Source of the DNA: Callipepla californica brunnescens
Taxonomy: Eukaryota > Chordata > Aves > Galliformes > Odontophoridae
Assembly (NCBI GenBank): GCA_023055505.1
Contig: JALIRH010000036.1
Span: 186,001-250,000, forward strand
Direction of reading: 5' to 3'
Length of the DNA stretch: 64,000 nucleotides
Position numbers and translations under genes: made by a program. Positions 46,950 through 58,869 of this stretch are shown here, piece after piece. A model generated the notes under the pieces. It ran no database searches and was not told the DNA's origin. It saw only the letters and a list, made by a program, of their open reading frames with translations. How positions within the stretch are numbered: position 1 is the stretch's first letter; every line of letters starts with the position of its first letter.

Positions 46950-48530
46950 GGATCCACATTGGTTCACCCCATCATGTGGATGGAATCATCCTCGTGGGGA
47001 GTATAATCGTGAAGCATTTTAAAGAAGGACTCAATTCCCCATTTCCCAAGCTGGGAGCGAGCTCAGGAGAGGCAGCTAGTCGAAAACGAGAGCACCCGAC
47101 TCCCCCCACCCAGTGGAGAGTGAAACAGCTGCAGTTTGCCCAGGAATTTTCATGGGTACTTAGTGCTGAAGCGCTGCTCGAAAGGGTTAAAGTGTTTTCG
47201 GTTACGCAGTGCACAACAAACAAAGGGGCTGTGGTAATCCCTCCTGCCACAGAGTGAAAAGTTCACTTGATATGCTACTTTACACTGATTCTCACAGACT
47301 CTGGGATTAAACCGGACACACTCTGACGTCCAGGTTTTCTAGCAAAGGGCTCCAGCCCAGCCTGCCACATTCACTTCATATTTGGGAGCATATTCTCTGA
47401 AAATCCTGCTGACAGATGAAGAGCAGGAAGACAGCCAGTTTCCCATGGAACAATAGCCCCATGCAAACAGCATCTCGCAGGGTCCGACCTGGCCTTGCTG
47501 CAGTGGCTGCTCAGGATGTCTGCTGGAGCAGCATCTCTGGGCCAAGGCCCAGGTGCTGTCAGCCAGGATCGTCCTCATAGTGCACGTCATGGGGTCGAGT
47601 TGTACGGCTCTGTGCCAGGTTTCGGGGCTGAGCTTTGCATGGAATTAACGAGTTACGTGCCAGGGAGCTCTGCAGAGTGGGGGGCAGAGGATGTGGGAGT
47701 CCAGCACTGGGGCAGAGGGGCAGGGCAGGCTGCTTTGTGCCTTGAACATGTGAGAGAGCATGCCCATACATAGCAGCACACATATGTTCTCCTATCTCTA
47801 TGTGCATATGAGCAGGTTAGAGCAGGGCAGGACAGTTAAATGTATGGGAAGTTTGAGCTTTTGGGCAAAAAATAATAATCTATGATTCCAATCAGCTGCT
47901 GGGGTTGCTGTCATGCAGGTGGACTGCAGGGTCCACCAGCTTTCCATTTGCTGTGAGATGTGGCAGCACCCTTCTCAAGTGCAACACTTCTGGTTCAGTC
48001 TTTTGTATTTCTCATATGGAACACTGAAGTCAGATGTTTTAATGAAAAGAATTTAGTGAAATGTTCAGTATTTCTTGAAAACCATTCTTTGATGGACACT
48101 TCCCAACTATCTTTATGGGTGCTATTTGAGGAACAAAGAGGAAGGCTTTTGTCTTGCTCAGTTCTTCAGCTGTTTTCCTGCTAAGGGGCACAAGCATCAG
48201 CTCCTCCATCAGACACAGAGGCAGTGGGTATGAGAGCACGAGAGGACCTGCCCAGATAGACCTGTATCAGGGGGATGCCACACAGGGTCCCATTTTGCTG
48301 CTTCATATGAACTGAGGAGCTGTCCCCAGCAGTTTAATGGAGCAAGAACTTAAAATACCTCATCTATATTGCTGGGCAAAGGCTGCAGCTTGCAAGGTTG
48401 GCGTGTCCAGAAAGATTCTGTTCCAGCTCTCCTTGATGAGATGGAAGTCGAGTTCCAAATTCACTTCACAGCAGCAGTCACTAAAAGTGACTTTTGTTAG
48501 TTCTGGTGTGTGTGACTGTCAGGTGTAAGA
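46950..48530. other. Intergenic stretch without a recognised gene
   Basis: Unique DNA; no exon, RNA gene or repeat recognised. Confidence 0.5.
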
Positions 48531-48536
48531 ATATAG

Positions 48537-48695
48537 AAATATAGAATCATTATTGTTGGAAAAGATCACTAAGATCATCCAGTCCACCCATCAAACCATC
48601 ACCATACGTATTTTTTCAGCCCTTTTCCATGGCTTCACAACCCCAAACAGAAGTTTTTTACAATTGACCTTTTCTCCTCTTATTCTCGACCACAG
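48537..48695 (-). mobile_element. CR1 3' fragment, minus orientation, degraded
   Basis: The sequence 'atagaatcattattgttgga' followed by 'aaagatcactaagatcatcc' is clear. The rest, to about 48695, is a decayed match to the complement of the 'acaagagg' block ('cttttctcctcttattctcg'). Confidence 0.72.
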
Positions 48696-48754
48696 AATCT
48701 GAGGATTATACCTGGGGACGTCTGGGTCTTCTCCCTCCATAAGGGATTCATCAT

Positions 48755-48848
48755 TTGGGGCTGGGTGTAGTGGGCAACAGTGGTGGTAGGTGGATAGTTG
48801 GCTGGATGATCTTAGAGGTCTTTCAGAATGTCAATGATCCTGTGATCA
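48755..48848 (+). mobile_element. CR1 3'-tail fragment, plus orientation
   Basis: The sequence 'gtggtaggtggatagttggc' followed by 'tggatgatcttagaggtctt' and 'tcaatgatcctgtgat' marks a CR1 end. It faces the minus-oriented copy at 48537, so the two form an inverted pair about 60 bases apart. Confidence 0.8.
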
Positions 48849-48849
48849 C

Positions 48850-51550
48850 CCCATGAGACATATGCTCCTCTTGACACATGCTGCAAAGACTGGGGAGAGC
48901 CTTGGGTTTTGGGTTAGAGGTGGTGGGGTGCTGCATTGCCCTTCCTGAACCAGGAAAGAAGCTCATGCTGATGTGGGATGCCCCTTTCCCCTCAAAAGTA
49001 CAGAGTTGGGATGCCTGAAGGCACTGCCCCATAACAAGGGCACAAGTGCATGTGGGCTGCTCCTGGGACTGACGGGAGCTGGGGCAGAATGGGGTGGATA
49101 GGGTTTTCCGCCTGCCAGGCTGCCCTTGCTGCCTTTCCCTGTCTCTTGTCTGTCAGGAGGCTGCTTGCTGACCATCAGCCTGACACATTCTTACCAGTAT
49201 GTCTCTAGTTATGGGCTTAGTGAAGCACTGATTTGTAAAACGCAGCTCTTCCTTCTCCCGTCCTCCTCTTTGCTCTCTGTCCTTTCCCCATGTTCTCCAT
49301 CATTCGCCTCACTTCCTAGGGCGGCCCTGCTCTCCTCCCTCTCACCAACCCTCTTCATCAGTGCCTGTTGTCACCAAAGGGATGGGACACGAGGTAACAA
49401 ACAGAGAATGAATGAACTGGTTGGGACAAAGCAGCAAGAGAGTAGGGGGCTGCAGGGGGATGTCTATCTTCTAGGAAAAAGGAAGATTTGGAAGGTATGG
49501 TCACAAAGGCAGTTTCCTCCCAGCTGGAAGCCCTCCTAAAAGGACAGGAGCCCACGCTGTGGCTGAGCTGTGCTGACTGCCCATTCATTCCCACAGTACC
49601 ATCCCCAGGACCCTGGGGTTTCGGCGAGCGCCCTTCAGTGTTGGGAGAGGCAGCTGCAGCCGGGTGTCGGGGACAGGGCGGGTGGGAGGAAGGGGATCTG
49701 CCCCTCTCCCAGCTGGGAGCAGTCCTGGCGGGGCCACAACAGCAGCTCTGTTGGCATCTCCTGTCTGGGAGATGCTCCGTGCCTCACCCTGCAGCCAGCT
49801 CCATCCTCCCCAGGCCCCCCGCACGGCCACTTGTGCTACTGTATGCTGCCAATCCCACGCCGAGCGGCCGCTGGGCCGATGCCACACACGCAGATGGGTC
49901 CCAGCCTGATCTCTCCAGCTCGGCGAGCTCCTCGTGCCTTCATCCCGCTGCAGGGTTGGGCTGGTGGTGAGGTGCAGCCAGCTGGGCTTTGTGCCGTCTG
50001 GGAGCGAGCGTGAGACCTGAGCTGCAGGGTGGAAGCACAGCATGGGGCAAGTTTCCGTCGCGTCACATATAGGGCACCGCTGGGAAACGTGCAGCTGAAA
50101 AGAGTGGGAACTGACCCCACAAAGAAGCATCTCCAGCCCTGGCTGGGTGCCTGGGTGACAGAGCTGTAGTGCTGTGTCCTCACGGCCTCGCAGTGCTCCG
50201 ACGGCGGTGCTGAGCACCAGGGGATGTGGGAACAGCTGCCGGACAATGCGCTGCAGCTGTGTGCTTTCATGCTGGGTAATGCACCAGAACCAGGCTGCAG
50301 TGGGCTGCTGACATGCCTGTTCCTATGGAAACCTCATTCAAAGGAGACAGGCAGACAGACAAACACGCAGCAAGTGGTGCCGGGTGCTGGGTGCACCAGG
50401 GGGTTTGATGCATTTGCAGCCCAGGCGCTGTCTGGGATGGTCGCAGCCACTGTGACCCCAGCGTGGGGCTGTGGGGAGCGTGGGCCAAGCCAAGGGGCTG
50501 ATTGCTGATGAAAAGGGAAATGGGCAATTGGAAGGGATGGGGTAGCTCCCAGCTCCTTGTAGACCTGGGGATTGGGGCACCATAGGAATGAGAGGAAGGA
50601 TGTCTGGCCGTCCAAAGCACTGCAGGCAATCACGGGAGGAAAGAGGGAAGGGACTGGATGTGCACTTTTTCATAGTGTGTGGCTCTGGAGGCTGGGATGC
50701 TCTGTGCATGAGCAGGTTCACCCAGAGAATCCTAGTGGGAGTCTGGCAGGGACACTGGGAATCAGGGCAGGCATGCAAGTAAACTCTGGCTTTAAACATT
50801 GCTTGGAGCCTCCTAAAATGACCTGCTCTTTGCTTGCAGAGAGCAAATAGGACCTCTGGAATCCAGCATAGGATGAAGTGATGTAAGACAGCATCAGCCT
50901 CAGCAACCCCAGAGCACCCTCCAAGCTCAGGCTGCCTAGTTTGTTTTCCAGGGTGAGGGCAGGTGTCCTCTAAATATCTAATCCACACTGTGTGTGTGCC
51001 AGGGAGCACTTGAAGCAGCAGTGCTTTGGGGCAGCCAGAAGCTGCTGAAACTGGATGGTCTCCTCCCACCCCACCCTAGGGACAGGGCAGTGCCACAGGG
51101 ACACTGCAGCTGCATGGGATGGGTGGCAGAGATGGTGCAGCTTTTCTGGTGTGGGAGTGTGGAGGCACCTGCTTGGTCTGAAAGCAAACACAAGTGATGT
51201 AAGGCAGTGAGTTAATGACATCTCATCTGTGCTGCCAAACAGCTTCAAATGGACCTTCACTACTGCCTTCATTTCTCTGGGCAGAGGGAGGGATGGTGGT
51301 GATGTGGGTAGTGCTGTCTCTGTGTCAGAAACAAGCTTTGCCACAGGATCATGTGGATTCCCAATCAGAAGGCTCAATGATGGGAGAAAAAAAATTCTGG
51401 GACACTGTGGGACTCAGTTATCTCTTGTCAGCCTTGCAGATGTGCAGCCAAGGTCACACATCTGCCATGAGCTTAATGGTGCCAAGATTACTGGAGATAT
51501 TCCAAATCAACAACACAAACGTGGGCAGCGCTCACCTATAACCTCACCCT
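48850..51550. other. Intergenic stretch without a recognised gene
   Basis: Includes a moderately CpG-rich part at about 49610-50050 and overlapping GC-driven open frames on both strands (up to 243 codons at 50338-51069, minus). No frame shows a family signature, so no gene is called. Confidence 0.5.
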
Positions 51551-51554
51551 TTTT

Positions 51555-51930
51555 CTCTTGAGTTCAGATTTCTTTCACTGCTGAAACAGCATGCTCTGTG
51601 TGCTTTTAGCTTTTGTCTGTTTGTGGTTGGGTGAGATGGAAAGCAGTAAATGTGCAGGCAAACACTGATAATTTCCAAGCGTGATAAATCCCGTTAGTGG
51701 CATTTGCAAACTGCTTCTCTCCAATTAGTTGCTATCTGCCTATATCAGCCAAGTTCAAATGTTCAGTGGCTTAGGGTGGATGGTGGGCACGTGGAGTAGA
51801 CCCTAAGGAGCTCTATAGAGTACAGCCAAAAAATGATTCTAGCTCACTTGTGTAGCATGTTACTTGATAATTTTTGTCTGCCTGTGAAATCTTTATTTAA
51901 GACTGCTTTTCCAATGTGGGTATCATCTTC
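51555..51930. promoter_or_regulatory. Candidate conserved noncoding block
   Basis: AT-rich and repeat-free, with CACTGATAATTTCC near 51664, GTGATAAATCCCG near 51681, CCAATTAGTTGC near 51721 and a CTTTATTTAAG near 51890. Homeodomain/GATA-like spacing resembles other candidate blocks in this interval. Confidence 0.25.
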
Positions 51931-51934
51931 TGAC

Positions 51935-53955
51935 AAGATGCAAAGAAGCAGGCAAGCGTGAGCGAGGCTGTCTGAAGGGAAGTGGGAAGTGGAGAAATGC
52001 AGAATACTGTTTCCAACACAGCACAGAAATCAAGGACAGCCCTCATGAAAGCAGCTTGCAAAGGGTTGGGTAGGAAGTGCCTGCCCTGGTTGACTCATTC
52101 GACCTCTACTAAGAGCTGGTCACAAATTTGTGGGGGGCTGCAGACCCTGCAGAAGCACTGGGTTCTTTACAGAGGGCTCAGATTTGCCAGGGACAGGGAA
52201 ACAACGTGCTATGTGGCAAGCAACCCCTCCAAGGGGTCACTGAACTCAACAATCTCCCTGTCCCATCTGCAGAATACTTTCCTCCAGATGGTGTGAAGAC
52301 CCAGTCCAACTCTTTCCTTTAGGGGGATGTGTGGATAGGCAGAACATTGTGCTGTTCCTCCCACCCAAATGAGCACCAGGGCTAGGAGCAGGACCCAGAG
52401 GATGTAAGTGGGTCTCGGGGGAAGGTGAAGCATTCATCGTGACATAGCGTGGCATTGCAAGGGCTGCAACACAGTGCTGCTGGAAGGACTGTACAGCCAC
52501 CAGGAGAGCAAAGGGATGGGAAGAGAGGGGGGCAAGAGGAACCCTCAGAGATCCTCAGGAGATTCTGGAAAACACTGTTTTCACAGTTCAAATGGGCCTG
52601 AAGAGAACAGTGAAAGGAGGGGGCAGAGCAGGGTAGCAGCTGCCAAGGGAGTGAATGTCCTTGCTCCCTTTCCCTTAGTCTGCCTTTGTCACCTGCCCAC
52701 AATTAGCCACAATTTATCACCCCAGGATCCTGCAATAAGTCACTGGCCGCCTGAGACTGCCCAGCCCCTCCCCAGCAGGCAAGTCTCCTTTTTCCCATGG
52801 GCTGGCAGCTAACCCAGTGCCTACCCTTTGTGTGAGCTCAGGGTGGAGGGAGCTGCTCCTTCCCCACTGCCTGAGCTCCCAGGCCAGGTGAGACCAGCTG
52901 TCCTCATTACCCTAACTGATCAGGTCTTGTGGTTTCCCAGACAATGGAGGTAGGAAATGTGGGTTGCTTCTTATTGGGCCCTGAAATGACTGGGCTGGGT
53001 TTCTTAGGGCTCTGCACACCCACAAGTCTGCCCATTTGGGCTCCTGTGTCAGGAATCAAGCTACCCTGAGAAGCAAAAAAATGGGATTTCCAGCAGGTCT
53101 CTCATTGTACATTGATGCCAATGGACCTGTCACGTCCCACCTCTGCACCCAAGGAGGTGACAGACACATCCAAGGGTGCACAGGGTGATGGCTGGGCCAA
53201 TTCAATGCACAAGCGAGCAGAACTCCCCCCAAATTAATGCTCTCTGTGCCACACCTCTGACCCAGCCCTCATTCTTCCCAGAGCCTGCTCCTCTGCTGGC
53301 ACAAAATCTCCTCTTGCCTGCAGGAAGAAGTCTTGAGCTGCCTCTGTTATCACTACAAACACCATGGCAGCAGGGAGGATGGGTGGTAGCTGTGGCAACG
53401 CGGGTAAGCAACTTGTGCTGCACAGTGCAACCAGCAGCCAACGCATCCCAGCAGGTAGACACTGGGGCAGTGACTCACAGGGCTGTCATAGCCAGAGCAG
53501 TTCAAGCTGGTGTGTGGGAAGTGCCTACGGTGCTCATGGCTGATTGATGGAATGGGTCCTCTTCTGCTGATCGTATTTACAGCTGCTTTGCTGTCTTTTT
53601 GCTGCCGTGTCTCTTTCCAGTGGTCACGTTGCAGACACAGGCTGCAGTTAGTGTCCTGACCAAGAACTTGGGACATCTCCTTCCTCCATGACCTGTCAGG
53701 TTGTGGGTGGCCTTTGGTTCTCATGAAGCTGCGTGTGCCCAGTCCCAACCAATGTCACCTATCTCTCCATAGCTGAGGTTGCTACTGGCGGCCATAACCA
53801 CTGCGGTGGCACTTCTGCAGATCTGGAGCCTCAGTGGGAAACACAGAAGTCCACAAAGTGCCTCAAGAAAAGCAAGAGAGCACAGCCAGAAGCATGTATG
53901 AACATCACTGTAAAAGCATGGTTAGCCCCCTGTCCATCCAGCTTTCCTCCACCAA
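51935..53955. other. Intergenic stretch without a recognised gene
   Basis: No repeat family, exon or RNA gene is recognised. Confidence 0.5.
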
Positions 53956-53959
53956 CTCA

Positions 53960-54035
53960 AGTTCATTGCAGGGCAGTGGGACCAGGTGACCTATAAAGAA
54001 TCCTTCCAACTTTAAGGATTCTATGATTCTATATC
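53960..54035 (+). mobile_element. CR1 3'-tail fragment, plus orientation
   Basis: The sequence 'ttcattgcagggcagtggga' followed by 'ccaggtgacctataaagaat' and 'tttaaggattctatgattct' ends in an intact-looking CR1 octamer tail. Confidence 0.87.
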
Positions 54036-54489
54036 TCTGCCCTTGGCTGGTGGCCTGGAGAATCCAAATGGTGCAAGTAAGGGGTTGGCCTCCATTGCAT
54101 GTAGTTCAGGTGGCAGGCCTCCAAATCCCCCTCCTATGAATCCATGAAGAATCGAGCTATTGTTCCTGGGGTTTGGTGCCAGCAGTTGGAGGCTGTCGTT
54201 CCTCACTTTGCCTCTGACTCATGGTAGAGAGGAGAGCCATCACTATACCGTTCCCAGTGCCATTTGAATTGAGGACCGGGATGGGGACAAAGGTCCTGGC
54301 AGAGGTGCCATGTGGCCTTTTCACAGCTCCACTGGTATCTGGTTACTGTCTGCTTTATGATCCCTGTGCTGCCTGTGCTGATGCCCAGGGCTGGCAGGAG
54401 CAGAGCACAGTGAGTGTGGTGCCAGGCTTTGGGGCCAGGCTGGTGGCTGGTGGGTGCCAAGAGTTCCAACAGAACCCCGTTGTGCTGCA

Positions 54490-54740
54490 CATGGGGATAA
54501 GGGCTGTGATGGGATGGGGGCTGAAATGGGATGGAGATCATGACAGGATGGGGTCTGCGATGGGGATGGGGGCTGTGATGGTATGGAGGTTATGATGGAG
54601 ATGGGGGCTGCAATGGGATGGGGGCTGCGATGGGATGAGGGTTATCATGGGATGGGGGTTACGATGGGATGGGGGCTGCAATGGGATGGGGGTTATGATG
54701 GGATGGGGGTTGTGATGGGTTTGGAGGCCAGGATGGGACT
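54490..54740. repeat. G-rich 17-bp minisatellite
   Basis: Tandem units alternate between 'gatgggatgggggctgc' and 'aatgggatgggggttat', about 12-14 in all, more regular after 54600. The plus strand carries dozens of GGG to GGGGG runs separated by short spacers. It produces repetitive Met-Gly-Trp frames on the plus strand that are not genes. Confidence 0.9.
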
Positions 54741-54779
54741 GGAGGCCCTGCAGGGCCTCTGCCACTTCTCTCTGGAGCC

Positions 54780-55240
54780 CAGCAGCTGAGGGAGGGTGTG
54801 CAGCCTGGACACCTGCAAGGCAGCCGGGCCCGCCTCAGCACGCAGCCCCCGGCTAAGGCTGCTGTCAGAATGAGCTGCAGATTAAGGAGGAGGCTGTGTG
54901 TGGGACAGCTCTCCCGTGAGATCAGAGAGACGGCCACGTCCCGTCAGCCTGGGGCGGCCAGGCACGGGAGAGGGGCTGATGGTGCACCAGGACAAAGCCA
55001 CGAGCTGGTAGCACGGCACTCCTACCTCCTGTGCCCCCTGTACCCCACAGCCCATCAGCGTGGATGCTGATCTTTGATTTATTACCTATTCAGGAGGAAC
55101 TCTCAGACCTCCCTTCGGAGCTGGAGGCAGATCTGAGCAGCTGTGTTTGGCATGGCGGGCGCGAGCAGTTAGAGCAGGAGACGAGACGGCAGGACTCCTG
55201 AGCTCATTACTGTAACGAAGCTCGGGGAATTGGTTGTTGG
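54780..55240. other. Moderately CpG-containing intergenic segment
   Basis: Follows the minisatellite. G+C-rich with scattered CpG but without a repeat or gene recognised. Confidence 0.45.
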
Positions 55241-55242
55241 TC

Positions 55243-55312
55243 ATGGAGCTTTCCTTTTAAGGAAGCCAGACTAGATGATGGTCCCTTCTGGCCTTAAAAT
55301 ATATGAAGCTAC
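55243..55312 (+). mobile_element. Old CR1-family 3' end, plus orientation
   Basis: The sequence 'aagccagactagatgatggt' followed by 'cccttctggccttaaaatat' resembles the terminus of ancient sauropsid CR1 subfamilies and differs from the typical chicken type seen elsewhere in the window. Confidence 0.6.
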
Positions 55313-55319
55313 AAATAAC

Positions 55320-56640
55320 TCAGCCAATAATTAGAAATTTGAGTCTCATTCCTGTGAATATTACAGCTTGTTGGACTAGGAGCTACAAAGGCAACACCGA
55401 GCTTTCCTCATACTTAAAGAGAAGTCATTTCCTGGTAGTGGGTCCCCTGTGCAAACCCTGAGACTCTGATGTCATCGGCATGGGTATGGAAGCACGTGCA
55501 GGTAGACGACATCGCCGTCACCTTGTGTCATGCCTGGCGTCATCCAGAGGTGACAAATAAGGATGACAAAGAGGGAAAGAGCAGCCTCTTTAGGAGTATG
55601 GCTCCTCCTAAAAAGCAAAAGAAAACCTGAGGAAGGAAAATGCTATGTCTTTGCCATGCAGTGTCCTCACCTGCTGGTCACGGCACGTCCCTGGTGGAGT
55701 CTTGTGTCCCTAATGCATCCTGCAGTATTCACTTGGTTTGTTGCCTTTCTGCTGTTGGTGTTGGTTCTATGCACAGGCTGATGTGGTGCGTGGGAAAATG
55801 GGGGACTCAGTTCTCATCTCCAGGTTTGTGATCACCTGAGTCTAAATGGAGCTGGGGGAGAGGCTGGATGGCAAGCCTCGGGAATGTCCTCTACCATCAA
55901 ACTCATCATTTGTAGGAAACATCCTTCTCCCAGAACTTTCTACAGCCCAACTTGGTGTTGCCTGCATGCTCTCTGTTTTCTTCCTCACCTTCCATGCCAC
56001 ATGTCTTGGTATCACACTTTTGTAGACTATTTTGTAACGTTCATTCTTGCATTGATCACAATTCCTTCCTTCCCTCCCTGGCTAAAGCAACAGCCCCACA
56101 CTGCCAGGAAGAAGCTGTACCACAACAGCCCTGCGGTAACTTACAGCACCAATCCCTCAGCAGCCTCCAAATGGGAAACAGCCATGGGAGAGCACATCCT
56201 TTGGGATGGGGGTAACGGGGCCAATCAGAGAAAAACACACAAAGAAAGGGCGGAAGAGGGGGGTGGCCGTGTTACCTAGGGGATTCACTCCGCAACAAAC
56301 ACAGCAGTGTGGTGAAATGCATGCTGCACACACGCAAACAGCAGTCAGAGGTATTTCCTTGAGTGGGACCTGAGTGCTGGGACAGACAGCAAAGCAGCCC
56401 AGCATTGCACAAGCGGAGGGCTCAAGTCTAGTCTGATCTTGTTTTCCTACTTAAATGCCATTTTTGAGATGCTTTATCCTTTGTGTCATTTAATCACTGC
56501 CATAAACTATCCTCATCATCTAGCGCTACCGCCGACACCTCGGCGTGGGGAGGTTCCATTTCCCAGCTGTAATACTGCTGCTCCTTATATCTCACAGTAA
56601 CCACACATGAGCATTAGGTCTAGAAAGCGGGGGTAAAAAC
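55320..56640. other. Intergenic stretch without a recognised gene
   Basis: No exon, RNA gene or repeat family is recognised. Confidence 0.5.
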
Positions 56641-56644
56641 AGGA

Positions 56645-56890
56645 GTCACAAAAGCAATTGAGTATCTTTCACTTATATCTAAAAAAGAACTGAAAGAAAA
56701 AACCCACCACCAAACCCTTTCCTGTTTATGTCAAGCAATCTTCCTGAGAAACCCTTTCTGCATTGTTTTTTGCTGACATCTGTACTGCCCCAGGTATGAT
56801 TAATTCTTCTGCTCACAATAAAATGCCTCTCTTTGCCTCTGGAGCAGCCAGCGATTTCATAATTAGTTGGTAAGACACGCCACGCATTCA
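56645..56890. promoter_or_regulatory. Candidate conserved noncoding block
   Basis: AT-rich and repeat-free, with GCAATTGAG near 56655, a GTATGATTAATTC near 56793, CACAATAAAATG near 56814 and CATAATTAGTTGG near 56858. A 97-codon minus-strand frame covers it but matches no family I recognise. Regulatory function is an inference. Confidence 0.22.
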
Positions 56891-57099
56891 CCTTGAGGAG
56901 CAATGTGAACCTGAGCAGCTTTGCTCCTGTCACCACGAGGGAGATTTGCCCTTGGGGAGAATTTCTTGGCACTCAGAGCTTTCTGACTGAAGACGTTCCT
57001 GACAAGAGTTCAGAGGTGCTGGAGAAAGTGGTTTGGGTTTCTCCAAGGGCTTCTCTCCATGGATGTGCAAGGCTCAGGGCTGCAGCGTGCATTTGGGAA

Positions 57100-57250
57100 A
57101 TCACAGGATGGACTAAATTGGAAGGGGTCCTAAAGGACACCTGGTCCAACTCCCCTGCAATGAGCAGGGACACCCATGGCTTTATGAGTGCTCAGAGCCC
57201 CATTCCCTGACCTTGGGTGTCTCTGGGTCAAACAAGGCAGTGGCACAGGT
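57100..57250 (-). mobile_element. CR1 3' fragment, minus orientation
   Basis: The sequence 'aatcacaggatggactaaat' followed by 'tggaaggggtcctaaaggac', 'acctggtccaactcccctgc', 'aatgagcagggacacccatg' and 'ttccctgaccttgggtgtct'. Confidence 0.82.
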
Positions 57251-57349
57251 GACCCTTCATCTCCTGCTAGGATCCCAGTTGATGAGATGGTCCCTTTAGG
57301 AGTGGGTGAGCACGCTGTGGGGCTGGATGCCTGCTCAGTGCACCAGCAA

Positions 57350-57533
57350 GATCACATTGCCCAGAGAGATTGTGGATGCCCCTACCCTGGAGACATTCAA
57401 GGCCAGGCTGGATGGGGCTTTGAGCAGCCTGGTCTGGTGGGAGGTGTTCCTGCCTATAGCAGGAGGCTTGGAACTCCATGATCTTAAAGGTTCCTTCCAA
57501 CCCAAACCATTCCATCCCATGAGTTTATGATTC
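57350..57533 (+). mobile_element. CR1 3' fragment, plus orientation
   Basis: The sequence 'cattgcccagagagattgtg', 'gatgcccctaccctggagac', 'aaggccaggctggatggggc', 'agcctggtctggtgggaggt', and an end 'ggttccttccaacccaaacc'. It faces the minus copy at 57100, with a ~100-base spacer. Confidence 0.9.
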
Positions 57534-57689
57534 AGGGAGCAAAGCTGGTGTCAAAGTTTAGTCCTTATGAGGCTTCACTTTTCCGTGCTGATAAAAGAGC
57601 CTTGTGCATGGGGGCCTGGCAAATATTGCCCCATCGCCCCTGGGAGGGCAGTGTGTGTTTGAGGCAAGTCCTATGGGGTGGTCTGACTG

Positions 57690-57830
57690 GGGGTGGGGAG
57701 TTAATTGGGGTTAACGTCAGGAGGCTGCAGCACGGGATGTGTGATTGCAGCCTGGCTGATAATTTATCGCTTTTGTTAACTGTTGAGAGCAGGGCTTGAT
57801 TACCGAACGAGCGGAAAGCTGTGAGAGATG
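57690..57830. promoter_or_regulatory. Candidate conserved noncoding block
   Basis: Contains GTTAATTGGGGTTAACG near 57700, GATAATTTATCGC near 57758 (a near-palindrome of GATA-type cores) and TTTTGTTAACTG near 57772. GTTAAC-type sites resemble HNF1 half sites. Evidence is motif-based only. Confidence 0.25.
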
Positions 57831-57834
57831 GCTG

Positions 57835-58695
57835 ACTGGTGCTGGGTGTAAAGCCCCCTTATGGAGCCCAGTGCTCTTGTTAAAACTTCAGGGCTTGGCT
57901 TCTCCTCGAATCAAGCTGCTGGCATGGTGAGGGGGGGGGGAGTATTGGCTGCGTCCTGTTGCACAGAGCATTGGGACAGAGCCAGCTCAGCGCTGGCACC
58001 TGAGCATCCCCTGAGAGCAGAAGGATACCTACACATCTTGCGTGACTGCAGAGTTGCACTGGGTGCAACCTGTGGGGGGGACAAAGCACAGCCTTGGCTG
58101 GCATCCCGCCCTGCGCCTTTATCACAGGAGCAGATGGGCTGAGAGCTGCTGCTCTGCTCCATTCTCTTGTTCTGTTTTTCTCCCCTGGTTGGGTGTTTGT
58201 GTTTGTATTTCAGGCCTTGTTTGGGCTGGAAGGCTTGGTGGTGACAAGGGAAGTAATGCACTGACACTGCCGAGAAGGAGGGGATGAAATCTAAGGTATT
58301 TGTAAGGAACCGGACTTCTCCAGACTGCTTTATCTGGGGTTTGTGTGAACTGCAATGGGAAATTTCATATTTTGACTAAAGGGGGTCCTGAAGGACTGAT
58401 TCTGCCTCATTGTCACAGAGCTGTGAAGACAAAACACATAATGTTCCCTTATTCTCCTTCAAAAGCAGCTCACCAGGTGGTCCCAACCCATCTCAACCAC
58501 ATTTCCAGGGTGAAGAATCGACCAAAATGCTCTTCATGAAATGCAACTTTTTCTCAGTATCAGAAAGAAAGGGGAGGCACAAGTCCCTGGCAAAAATCCC
58601 TGGCTAGTCTCATACCTGGCCAACTTCTAATTAAACATTGCTAAATTATCACCAGCACCCCCGTGTCCGAGGGGCAACTCCAGGAGCAGCAGAGA
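57835..58695. other. Intergenic stretch without a recognised gene
   Basis: Nothing recognised apart from a short G run at 57931-57940. Confidence 0.5.
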
Positions 58696-58699
58696 GGAG

Positions 58700-58862
58700 A
58701 TCATAGAATCATGGAGTCATAGAATGGTTTGAGTTGGAAGGGACCCTAAAGGCCGCCTGGTTCAACCCCCTGCAATGTGCAGGGACACCCACAGCTCCAA
58801 CATTGCTCAGAGCTCTATTCCCTGACCTTGGCTGTCTGCAGGGATATCTAAAATCTTCCACT
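58700..58862 (-). mobile_element. CR1 3' fragment, minus orientation
   Basis: Opens with the octamer tail 'atcatagaatcatggagtca', then 'tagaatggtttgagttggaa', 'gggaccctaaaggccgcctg' and 'ccctgcaatgtgcagggaca'. Close to consensus, so relatively young. Confidence 0.9.
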
Positions 58863-58869
58863 ATGTTCC

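Noticed and set aside
50338..51069. 243-codon minus-strand frame
   Set aside because: No recognisable domain, no splice or promoter context, and overlapping frames of similar length on both strands point to chance.
56679..56972. 97-codon minus-strand frame as a small gene
   Set aside because: The sequence is AT-rich with homeodomain-like cores, and the peptide has no recognisable family features. It looks more like noncoding DNA.
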